Shown: piece by piece, positions 1 through 12,500 of the stretch
Position numbering within the stretch: the first letter of the stretch is position 1
Layout: each line of letters starts with the position of its first letter
Made by a program: the position numbers and the translations under genes
Assembly: GCA_032164245.1 (NCBI GenBank)
Contig: JAVMKO010000006.1
Coordinates: 2,681,001 to 2,745,000 of the forward strand
Direction of reading: 5' to 3'
DNA length: 64,000 nucleotides
DNA from: Sternotherus odoratus
Lineage: Eukaryota > Chordata > Testudines > Kinosternidae
The notes under the pieces: model-generated
Databases searched by the model: none
What the model was told of the DNA's origin: nothing
The model's input: only the letters and a program-made list of their open reading frames with translations

Positions 1-429
1 CATTCCTTACTCATTTTCAACACACCATTCTTGATCTTCTAGACCTCTATCATATCCCTCCTTAGTCTCTTACAGGTTCTCAGTGCTGCTATGTTTGGGT
101 TGCAGACAATGCAGAGGACTGATTAATTACTGACAGCATTACTGTTGTGGGTAATTTATTTAAAAATAAATATTTTGGAAAAGCTGTTTTTACAAGACCT
201 AGATTTTGGCTCAAACTTGAATTGGCAATTAGTATCCCTTTTAAAATTAGTCATAACCTGAAATCCATTTAGACCTGGATATTTGTATAGCCTACATAAG
301 ATTATCATTCTGAAAAGTCAAAGGCCTTGGTATAAATTCCCATATAAAGTAACATCCAAACAGTTTATCGTGCTGTGTATTTTTCACTAAGTTGTTGAAT
401 TTGATTCCCGTGTTATTCTTCTGTTGCAG
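1..429. other. PRPF39 intron, partial
   Basis: Positions about 30-75 resemble an old antisense CR1 3' region (ATCATATCCCTCCTTAGTCT). Nothing else is recognised. Confidence 0.5.
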
Positions 430-594
430 ATAAAACGACCTTACTTCCATGTAAAGCCTTTGGAGAAAGCCCAGTTGAAAAACTGGAAAGAATACTTAGA
501 ATTTGAGATAGAAAATGGGACTCATGAGCGAGTTGTGGTCCTCTTTGAAAGATGTGTTATTTCATGTGCCCTCTATGAGGACTTTTGGATTAAG
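430..594 (+). CDS. PRPF39: PRPF39 internal coding exon (first in window)
   Basis: The exon follows a TTGCAG acceptor and ends at AAG|GTAAGG. Its 55 codons run from IKRPYFHVK to EDFWIK in phase 0. It encodes part of a HAT repeat. Confidence 0.95.
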
Positions 595-3500
595 GTAAGG
601 GAAGTGATTTACTAATGAATTCTTACTGATTGAAAACATTGATCTAGTGACTAACCTTTTGTATTCTTGTTGAATGTTGTTCATATATAACTATATCTGT
701 TGCATTAGGAGATGGTCTGCTTGCAACCAGATTTGACTGCTGCATATGCCAACTTCGTTGCCTCTCTACGTCCTTCCTTACAGAAACTAGTCTAGTGGTT
801 CAATAAAGGTGCTGAATGGGTTTAAACAAAAGAATTTTATCGTTCTGTCATGTATTTAAAGACCAAAAATAAGCTTTAAATTATTCCATCTATACTCTGT
901 TTTCAAATGTAGTATGCCAAGTATATGGAGAATCACAGTATTGAAGGAGTGAGACATGTCTACAGCAGGGCCTGTACAATACACCTTCCCAAGAAACCAA
1001 TGGTTCATATGCTATGGGCTGCCTTTGAAGAACAGCAAGGTAAGAGGCAACTTAGGGAGGCCTTTCTAGTTAAATTAGCATTTTGATTGTTGCTGGTAGT
1101 AATTTTTTTCAAGAATTGATGGATTCATGGTGTCTCCATTAAATATTTACCCAACATTTCTAGGAAACATCAATGAAGCAAGAAGAATTTTGAAAACATT
1201 TGAAGAGTGTGTTCTGGGACTTGCAATGGTTCACTTGCGAAGAGTTAGCTTGGAACGCCGACATGGAAACATGGAAGAAGCTGAACACCTGCTTCAGGAA
1301 GCTGTTAAGAATGCTAAATCAAGCAGTGAATCATCATTTTATGCCATCAAATTAGCTCGACATCTTTTCAAAGTTCAGAAGAACCTTCCAAAAGCAAGAA
1401 AAGTGCTGTTGGAAGCCATTGAGAGAGACAAAGTATGTGTTTCCTGAAGGCTTTATAAACAGTCCTGTGATATTTAATTTCCTCCTCTTTTTAGTCAGTG
1501 CATTAAAACATGGCAACAATGATGATAGGTTTTCAGACTGTATGTAAAGCATTTTATTGCCACATGGAGACACCAGTCCCTCTAAGCTGACGTTGCCAGA
1601 TTTGCAGGTTATGAATCTTGCCTTTTTCACCCTTCAGATAGCATCCACGATTCCCCTCTGTCCTGCTCCCTTTCAAAAATAACAAACAATGGGGGGATGC
1701 TGACATTGCATGGAAGGAATTTATTAAATACCATTGGTAGTGTTAGCATGGGATCACTTTATTTGGGCACCAGAACTGCTTGCTCTTCGAGCCCTCATGC
1801 TAATCACAAGGGTACACATACTCTCAGATCTACTGTAGACCATGTGTGTCTATTTACACTTTAGGACAGGAAACCTTACTACTGACTACACGATAACATT
1901 TATTTACAATGTAGGACACTCTGGTGCGCATAGCTGTTGAACGTATTAGAAAGAAATCCTGGAGATGTACTTGGGCAAACACTGTTTTACAACAATTGCT
2001 GTAACTTTTTTTTGCACAGGAGAACACTAAATTGTATCTCAACTTACTTGAAATGGAGTATAGTGGGGATCTTAAGCAAAATGAAGAAAACATCCTTACA
2101 TGTTTTGACAAAGCTGTCAATGGTGCATTGTCTATAAAAATGAGAATTACATTTTCTCAGCGAAAAGTGGAATTTCTGGAAGATTTTGGCTCTGACGTCA
2201 ACAAGTAAGATTTAACCTACACTATGGCTGTAATGGGATCACTGTTAGTATGAATTTGGTCTGTTCTCAACTCTAAGTCCCTATTTTCAAGTATTAGCAA
2301 CTTTCTGGAAAAGCTGCCATTTTGTCTCATGCTTGTTCTCCGCTCAAAAGAGTGTTGTCTTTTTGTTTGAAAGCTGTGGTAAGAGACCATTTGTCTAGGC
2401 TTTATAGTGAGGGATATTCTTGAAAAAGGATACGAAGAAAAGTGTTGTGTGTTGTGTTTTTTGGTTTTTTTTTGTGTTCTAACTTTACCCACAACCACAT
2501 CTTAAATTTTCAAACTTGCCCAAGCTTGGCTTATCCTTGAGTACTAGTATCATTAATGTGTTCAGAAATCACAGGCTTTCTAATTGTATGCTCTGCTTTG
2601 AGCCTTTTCTGGACATTGGACATTTACACAAGTGGAACTTTGAATTAAATACTTTTTATCCTCTTCATTCTTAATATTACCATAAAATGTAATTTACCTG
2701 GTTTTGGCTTGGATTTTCCAAGCCATAAGTTAACTTTTCTCCATTGCGCGAAGCTAATAATAGCCTGGGAGTCGGTCAACCTGAGCCTGAGAAGGAGCCA
2801 GAATTTACCAATGTGCATTGCCAGAGATCCACAGTAATACGCCAGCACCTCCCGCTTACTGGCAGCCCTGCCAATCAGCGCCTCCTGCTCCCTCCCCACA
2901 CCTCCCAATCAGCTGTTTTGTGGCGTGCAGGAGGCTCTGAGGGGGAGGAGTGAGGGCATAGCAAGCTCAGGGGAGGGGGCAGGAAGGGGTGGAGTGGGGA
3001 CAGAGCTGGGGTTCAGTAGTAAGCATTCCCCCTCCCCAGCACATTGGAAAGCTGGCACCTGTAGCTCCAGCCCCGGAGTCGGTGCCTATACAAGGAGGCG
3101 CATATTAACCTCTGAAGAGCTGCGTATGGCTCTTGAGCCACACGTTGGCCACCCCTGCCTATGGTCAAATTTTGCCTTCTGAAATGCACTGACTTTCATG
3201 CAAACTACGCAAGTAGCTCACAGTAAAGAAATTGGCTAAGAGAAAGCAAGCTTTTAGGTCTGATATAGTGCTGCAGGGCAAAAGATCTGAGATGTACAGA
3301 ATGAAAAGAACAGGGATGGAACTCCAGACCCACTTATGTCAAAGGAGATGGCTGATGAAAGAAACAGTTTTGGTCTGTCACCTTTTGAACCAGCTGCTGA
3401 GCCTATATTAAATGAAATGAAGATATAAATGAAATATCTAGGAAACATAAAAATTGGTATTCTGCCTATTGAAATATGGGCTGTTTTATACACTGTTATT

Positions 3501-6500
3501 TAATAGTGACATTGCTCTTCATGTGGCACTGAATTCCTCTATTTTTCATATTACTTGTGAAAGGTCTTTAGAGATTTATGAGTTAGAGCAACTCATGTAA
3601 AACACTATGTACATTTATGAGTGCAATATAAATACAACTGTAAGTAATGGCAGGTTAGTATTTTTGAGGGGGAAAATGTCTTCAGGTGCCACTGAAAAGG
3701 TTTTTCTTCACTATATTTGAATACATGATGTACATGATGAAAATCATTCAAGCTAGCAAGCTTTTTGGTTTCTCACTTCATAGTGGATAGCTTTAATCTT
3801 TTGGTATTAATTTACCTTTGCCTAGTTTCATAGTAATACAGAATTTTTACAATCTGAAATAGACATACTTAAGTTGTCACTATAACCCATCTTTTGATTG
3901 ACAATGGATGGAAGATGTCCAGGTTGGTAGCCTAATTATTTACAGGCTACTGTTTTGAAAATGTAACATGCATGTTAAACAAAGCTTGTGAGATTTGTGT
4001 GTTTGTTTTTCTAGTCTTTTGGATGCCTATGATGAACATCAAACACTTCTAAAAGAGCAAGGTTCTTTAAAAAGGAAAGCAGAAAATGGGTATGAACTGT
4101 ATTCACCTCATGCTCCTAAGTCAATTAATAGTTCATGCAATAGTGGCATTGCTTTGAATTCCAGGGTAGCAAAGACAGGATCCTAGGGTATTGCAGAAGT
4201 CAGCGTATAGACTGTGTTTAGTGTATCTCAGACAAAACATTTTGAAATGTTTCTAAAATATTTCCAAGAACGTCATTGACTGACCCTTACCCATCTATAA
4301 GTACTTGGGGTTTTTCAAGTTTAGTTGTTTAAAAAGACCTTTGAACTATATTGGGCTTTGTACTGTCTTCCCAGGAGGTCTAAAAGAAAAGGGAGTGGTG
4401 CTAAATATCAAATAGAGTGTAGTGTATCTACTTATATCTCTAACTTGACTGTAATATATTTTGCCTTAATTTACAGCATTTGCATCCAGAAAGTATTTAA
4501 ACTCAAATGCTTATGCTGGAAGCTCCTAGAATTCCTGGAAATGTTTAAAAAAACAAAACAACCTTCCTCCTTAGAATCATAGAAATGTAGGGCTGGAAGG
4601 GACCTCAAGAAGTATCAAGTCCAGCCCCCTGAACTGAGGCAGGGCCAAGTAAACTAAGCCATCCCTTACAAGTGTTTATCCAACCTGCTCTTAAAATCCT
4701 CCAATGATGGGGATTCCACAACCTTCTTTGGAAGCCTATTTCAGAGCTTAACTACCCTTGCAGTTTAAAAAGTTTTTCCTCCTACCCAACCTAAATCTCC
4801 CTTGCTGCAGATTAAACCCATTACTACTTATCCTACCCTCAGTGGACATGGAAAACAATTCCTTAACATATTTGAAGATTGGTGTGGGAGGGTGGTTGAT
4901 AATCTTCTTTTCTCAGTTTTTTAACCTGTCTTCATAAGCCTTTTATCATTTTTGTTGCTCTCCTCTGGACACGCTGTAATTTGTCCAGATCTTCCCTAAA
5001 GTTTGGCCCCAGAATTGGACACAGCACCTCACCAGTGCCGAGTAGAGCAGGACAGTTGCTACTTGTCTTACATATGACATTCCTGTTAATACATCCCAGA
5101 ATATTAGCCTTTTTTGCAACTGCACACGTGGTTGATTCATATTCTATTTGTGATCCACTATAACCCCAGGTCCTTTTCAGCAGTACTAGCACTAAGCCAG
5201 TTATTCGCCATTTTGTAGTTGGGCATTTGATTTTTTTTTCCTTCCTAAGTGAAGTATTTTGCATTTGTCTGTATTGAATTTCATCTTGTTTCAGATCAGT
5301 TCTCCAGTTTGTCAAGGTCATTTTTAATTCTAATCCTATCCTCCAAAGTGCTTGCAACCTATGCCAGTTGGTGTCCTCTGCAAATTTTGTCATTAATTGG
5401 GTCTCACAGGGGTCAATATTTTCATTAGACACACCAGACAGCGAACCATTGATAATTATTCTTTGAGTACTATAGAGTCTGGTACCCTCTTGAGCACAAA
5501 AGCTGGGACTTTTTTTTGTTTGTTTGTTTGTTTTTTACAAGCCAAACCACTTAACTTAGCTGCTCCCAGCCCAAATTAAGTCCTACACCCCGAAACACCC
5601 CCCTTTTTACCAGTGGAGTTCTTGGAGTTACCGATCACTGCCACCATTCGGGTATACTTCCAAAACCTTGGGGGGCCCCCAAACTTCCCCACCCTCACTT
5701 TGCCCCCCTCCCCGAGGGCTAAAGTCAGACACCTGAAGGCTATTTACCTCCCCGCCTCCTCTCCTCTCGTTGAAGAGACAGGCTCCTGGAGGCTGCTTTT
5801 CCCCCTCCCCCGTCTAACCGGACGGTAAGGAGAGAAAGTCTCCACACCCCAGCTATACACTTAGCTGCCCTGGTCCTTATGTCCCTCCCCTTCTCCCTTC
5901 CCAGACTGGAAGCAGAGAAAACCCTAAGGGAAATAAACCAGATGGTTTTATAACTAGAAGATTTAATAAAGAAAAAGGTTAAAACAGAGATACAGACACT
6001 TCACAATTTGGGGTTTTCTAATTCCCTTCTGAAATGGAAAGAACACCCCAAAAGGCACAGGCTTAATAGAATCAAATGGTTGTACTCACATCAGCTAAGT
6101 AGAAGCCTAAGAGAAGAAAAGCGGAGTTATCTCTACAGCCAGAGATGAACCCCCCCCCCCCCCCCGCCCTTGCCTCCTGCCTCGAGGCCAGCCAAGATGG
6201 AACTGAACTTTTAACTCTTCCCTTCCTCATGGTTTGGAGGCTCTGAGGACACGGCTGTCTCAAATGACATTAACCCTCTCCAGCCCTCCACACCCATGAC
6301 AAGTACTGAATGTTGGTTTTAGATATTCTGGCTGCATAGATCAAATAGTCAAAAAATTCAGTCTCAGGGTTCCTTTGGAGTAATGAAAAGTCTAGGATGA
6401 AAACATCTAACAGTTTGCATGTCGAAAAATAGAGTGAAAATAGAAGTGGATTCCAAACATCATTTGATCTAGAACAGATTTGTAGATGTGGTGAATGGAT

Positions 6501-9500
6501 GAAGCCTCTGGATCCTTTCCAGTTCCACTACATCCTTTCTGTTTTGGCAACCAAAATTGGACCTAGTACTCCAGCTGAGGTCTATCCAGCACTGAACAGA
6601 GCAATACATGTCAATGAACAGGAACCTTACAAGTTGGCACTTAACTTGCATAAATTAAACCCCAAAATATGACATACGTAAAATCTAAAATAAACTTCAT
6701 ATAATATTGAAAAGTCAATGAGGAAAAGATGTGTATTCATTTTTGGAATAACTTGAAAGTTAATAGAAGTAAGTTCTTGAACTCTTAGAGTAGCAAGGGC
6801 TTCATGTTCCTGTCTTTTAATCCTGCAAACAAAATTTATATCTGAATTCAGGACAGAAGTCTTGGGTATGAGTAGTTAAAAAGCCATAGGCTGAATTCAG
6901 TTGGCCATTTCACAAATAACCAAAAGAATAATTAAAATGGTCTTAAATAATCTTCCAGAAGCTGCATCAAGCATCTTGTGCCAGTATCTGTCTGGTTAGA
7001 TCATGAGGTTAACGTGCCTCATACAAAATCATTTTTTGGAGCAAAAATTAAATACAGTACAAGGAAAAATTGTGGAATAACCTGGTCCTTAAAACTCTAA
7101 AGGGAGGGATGCCAATCTTAAATTAACATGCCTCAAGGCAACTTTTACTAGCTTCTTTATAGGCCTTTTTAGATTGGTGCTGAGGGATTTTAATCTTTGC
7201 TGATGATGCCTGAAGCTACAGGATTCTCACTAGTTGGTTTGGGACTGTTTGTAGGTAAAAGGATTCCAGGAGAAAATATCCTTTCAACAAACTAGAGCAT
7301 TTTAAAGTATGTCCTATATTACCACTGTGTGTAATGGGAATATCCATGACCTTCCAAAAAAGATGGGTGTTCAGGAAAAGATTAAGCACCAGGAAGGTAT
7401 TAAACTCTGCACAGACTTATTTCCACAAGAATGGACCCTGGCCCATGAGGCGGTTTCTTATGAGAGAACACCTGTTTGGCATACAAGAGAGACCCAGAGG
7501 CAAAACCTGGACCCAGAATGCCAGAGGCAAGCCCAGACCTTGCAAAGGTGTGAATCCCTTTTCAGTTCACACAGTCAATGTGGCTACACTCCTGCCTGAC
7601 TATCTCCAGAAATAGGCCTAGGAGGCAGGATAATCCACTGATCAACCACATGTGCATTCTTTACTTTCAGACTGGTGAGTACTGGGGACAGAGTGCCCCA
7701 TAACTACTCCCTAGGCTCCTCCACCTCCCTTCTGCAGCAACTTTCTGACTTTGAAAGACATACATCACAGCATTGCACACAAGTCTACTCATGTGAGAGT
7801 TTCAGAGATTGCCCTTACACGTCTGGAACTGTACTGTTTCCTACAAAGGAAGGTGACAGTCCTTGTCACCCTACTGTCCTAACCATGATTGCCAGGCATG
7901 GAGGATTATGATGTGTAGTTCAAATAACATGGAGTGTGGCATCTCAGGAAAAATTCCTGGAAGTTTGGCCTGGGCAATACTTAAACCTAAAAATGTGTCC
8001 TATTTTGAAAGGAAGTGTTCAGTTTAGAGCTGTACTTGGTTACTATTGCCCATTATTCTTGTATTGGATAAGAGTGTGCCCCAAATGTTTAGCAACATTA
8101 GAATACTCCCTTCAACATAAAGGACTTGTTGGCAGAGTCAGGAACTTACAAGTTACAGGGCAGAGACTAGCTAAAGAGCACTGCTGCCAAAAATAACTAA
8201 TGCTTGGGGTCAGAACTTGATTACCTGAAGCTGAGTAGCTCCATCCGTATTTAGGCATCTGAACAAGTAGCCTCTAAGAATTAGGTGCTGCCATCTACAG
8301 CTCCTGTTGATTTCAGCGAAAGCAGCATGTGCCTGACCTCTAAAAACTGGATTCCATCTTTGGGTTCCCACCTTAGAAACCCATGCTTGAAAACGTCACC
8401 TTAATTCTTATAAAGAATACAAATACACGTTTGTATAGGAAGTAAAGCTTTTCTAGACAGTGTTTTAAAGTTTGTTTTTGTTTACTTTTGCAGATCGGAG
8501 GAGCCCGATGAGAAGAAAGCACATACAGATGATGCGACTTTGGCATCTACCCAAATGATGGATGGAGACATGCAAGCTAATCAGGTTGCATATAATTATA
8601 ATGCGTGGTATCAGGTGGGTATGAGGTGATCACTTTCCATGACTGTACATTCTGAATGTATGTGCTTTGTTTATTTTTCTGTAGCTAGATACTTAATGTC
8701 TCAGATAAAACTGTAGTTCTGCCTCCTGTCCTTTTGCACCCTCACTGCCCCTTTATGTGAATTTGTTCCTCTTTAGTCGACCAAGAGTGGCAAAGACTGC
8801 AATAGCTGGCTCTTGTGTGACTTGACTCTTCTTATACAGGCCTGCTTGCATAGAAAAGATCCCAACAGTACACAGACAGTTGAGGGAAATCAGCCTTTCT
8901 TCATGCTGGAATCTTTTGCCCTGCAGTTGGAAGACTACACATTTCCACAGAAAGGCCATCTCAGGGTTGCCTTGTTAGTGAGGTTTTTCTTAAAATGCCT
9001 CAACACTTACCTGAGGTCTGACTTGCTTTTTTACAGTATTCATCTGAGAGAGAAACGTTACTTCACCGAGTGTCTGAGTGGGTGCATGCCTCCTGTGTGG
9101 CCTCATGTTCCTGTAGGGGCCAGGCAGCTGCGACCCTCCCTTAATTACCTCTCACCACCCATAGTAGCAAGACAGAAACTAGCCAATGTCCAATTTGTTA
9201 GGCTTTATCTCCCACTAAACTCTTCAGAGCCTTCCAAAATACCCTCTACTTGCTGTAGGAACAACAGATAAACTACAACTCACATCTAGTGATTCCTGAC
9301 AGGTAGCATGGTTCAACTGCCTGCCTAATGGTGGACTCTTAAATCTTTGAGCCTCAAGTCATGCTCTTTCTGCGATGGGCTAATTCTGCTAATGGATGAG
9401 CACAGCTTATGCCTTTTCTGCTTGGGAGTGAATCATGCACCAGATATTTGGCATATTCCGATCATTTTCTTTGAGGAGTTGCAGGATGCTGAAGTTCCAT

Positions 9501-12500
9501 TCATGGGAGCAGTCAATGAAGGGCCTCTCTGGTACCAGATCCCAACAGGTACTAGATCCCAACGGGTACCAGATAAAACATCTACAAGCACCCCCTCCAG
9601 TAGGCATAGGATGCCCAAGGCTGGTGGGCAAAGCAAATGCAAACACAATGGTAGCAAAGTCTGGTGTCCAGAGAGGACAGTCCTAACATCAGGGCAGAGA
9701 CTCTGGGCAGGGCTTGTGGTCTTCCAGGTGAAAGACTGCATAAAGCCCTGAGAGGAGTCAGGGGGATAACTAAGTGTCGCACTAAATCTAGAACTAGAGA
9801 TGGCTCCTTGTTAACCATCATGGCATCACACCCACCAACCATCAGCATTGACCCCAGCAACAGTCCCTGATGGCACTGATACACATATTTTAGGAGGGTT
9901 CTGGTCCCATGTTGAAAATAACCCTCGTACCAAGGCAACCCCTGTCCTGGACCGATACAGAGAACGTCATATGCCTTGGCACCACTACTAGAAGAACTCT
10001 ATTCCTCTCACTGGGACATGTCTTCTCACCCCCCTCAAGCAGGGAATCTTCTTCCCTCAGGCTGACTTGAGACCATAGATAGACCAGGCAGCGCTCCCTG
10101 TAGGGCCTGCAGCCACATGGGGATTAGCATTGGACTGCCATCTGGCAAACCAGCCATATCCATATGGAATGCTACCATTGACCTCCTGGGCTTACTTGCG
10201 TCCTTTGGATAATTCCAGGAGCAGAGCCCCATCCTATTCTAGGAAGAGGATGAGATTGCATTCCTCAATGGCATGGCTTGCTAGACCACAGACAGTGGGC
10301 TAGGAACAAAGCCAGGAACTCCTGATCAGAGGAGCAACACAATCTTACCTTGCCTTGTAAGGACGTTTCAGCCTAATCACAAGACAAATCAATGACCCAA
10401 CACCGGCTGACTTTAGGTCATTCTGAAATCTGCTTAAGAGAATAGCAGAGACTCCTGAAATAAATGTCAGTTAACCAAGAGAAATCTTGTACATTTTATA
10501 TGTTGATGACACCAAGCCCAGCCAGCATTGCTATTTCAATAACTGAAGTGTGGTTTGACATAATTATGTCTTTGTGGGATCAAACCTCTTTCACCTGGCC
10601 AGGCTTGATGTCAGCATATCGAATGTACAAGGTTTTTTTTGGTATGACTGACATTTGTTGTCATGTTGCTATCAAGAAGTGATACCAAATTGTGCATGTC
10701 TATGAATATTTTTATGCCTACCATATCCTGGGCTCATTGGCAGACTCAGTGCAAGAAAAGTCTAATGAGCACCCTGAAGGATAAAGATCCAAATAAACTT
10801 TGTTGGGTTGAGAGGAAAGCCTACTCGTTTGCCTTCCTCCATGTTTGAGTGGCAAACTGTGATGCCCTTGTGGCCAAATATAATCTTCTAACTTGGGACG
10901 TACCAACAGCCTTTGTTGTCCAGGCTTCCATCAGAGAACAGGAATGAACTCAAGGAGGTCATCAAAGAGGTTCAGTTAGGAGCTAAAATGGCCCTACAAG
11001 CATCCATGGATACTTTGGACATGGCTATTGTGGTGTTTATATGAAATGCCTTATGGCTCCAGATGTCAGTGATTCCCAACAAGGTAGGGTCATGATATAG
11101 GGAGTCTGCTGATATAGGATCTACTCTTTGAGGAGATGGAATTGTGCAGCCGGGTCATGATATAGGGAGTCTGCTGATATAGGATCTACTCTTTGAGGAG
11201 ATGGAATTGTGCAGCCAACACATAGGCAGTGCTCTGCATTCCTAAAAGGACCTGAAGACTACACTGTGTTGCTTGGGGATGTGTACATAACCCCATTGTC
11301 ATGCTGTTCTTACAGTTAGGAAGTTTTTCTTGCAATTTAATCTAAATCTGCCATGCTCTAGTGTGAACCCATTGACTCTTGTCCTATCCTCTGTGGCAAG
11401 AAAGAACAACTTTTCTCCATCTTTTTGATGGCAGCCTTTTAAGTATTTGAAGACTGTATCTTGTCTTCCCCCTTATTCTCTTCTTTTCCAAACTAAACAT
11501 ACCCAGTTCCTTCAGCCTTTGCTCCTACGGTTTGCATTCTGTCCCTTTGATCATCTTTGTCACTTGCCTCTGGATCCTTTTAAGTTTCACTTCATCCTTT
11601 CTATACATTGGTGACCAAAATTGGACACAGTACTTCACCTGAGGTCTAGCCAGAACTGAGAAGAATGGTACTAGCACCTCCTGTGACTTGCATTCTATGT
11701 CTCTGTTAATGCAACAGCTTAAAATTGCATTTTTATTTTTTTTTGCAAGAGCATTGCATAGCTGACTCATGTTGAGTTTGTGATCAACCACAACTCCCAG
11801 ATTCGTCTCAGGAGGGCTGCTGGCTAGGCAGTTATCCCCCATTCTGTATTTATGTATTTGATTTTTCTCTCCTATGTGTAGCACCTCACATTTGTCTTTG
11901 AATTTCCTTTTGTTGTTTATAGCCCAGGTCTCCAATTTATAAATATATCCTGGATTTTAGCTCTGTCCTCCAAAGTGTTGGCAACCCACTACCTTCACCC
12001 CAACTTTGTCTTGCCTGCAAATTTGATCTCTAATCCTACATATAGGTCATTAATAAAGATGTTAATTAACACCAGACCCAGAACAGGTCTCAGGGAACCT
12101 CACTTGAGACCTCCCTCCAATCTGGTGACATTCCATTAATAGTTTTACTCTTTGTGTGCAGTTAACCAATTATATATCCACTTAATGGTAGTTCCAGGGA
12201 GCTCACATTTCTCCAGCTTACTTGTTAGAATGTCAGATGGGACTGGGTCAAAAGCCTTTGCTGAAATCCAAGTATATTATGTCCACCGCATTCCTCCTAC
12301 CCATCAAACCAGTTATTCTGTCAAAGAAGGAAATCAAGTTGGTGTGGCAGGTTTTGTTCTTGGTAAGGAACTTCTGGCTGCTAATGATCACCCCTTCATC
12401 CTCCGGGTATTCACAAATTGAATGTTTTATACATTGCTCTAGAAGCTTCTCAGGTACCAAAGTCAGGTTGCCTGGCCTATAGTTCCCTGGCACCTCCTTT

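Noticed and set aside
709..820. Extra PRPF39 exon between the first two in the window
   Set aside because: The two flanking exons join in phase 0 without it and the stretch has no match to PRPF39.
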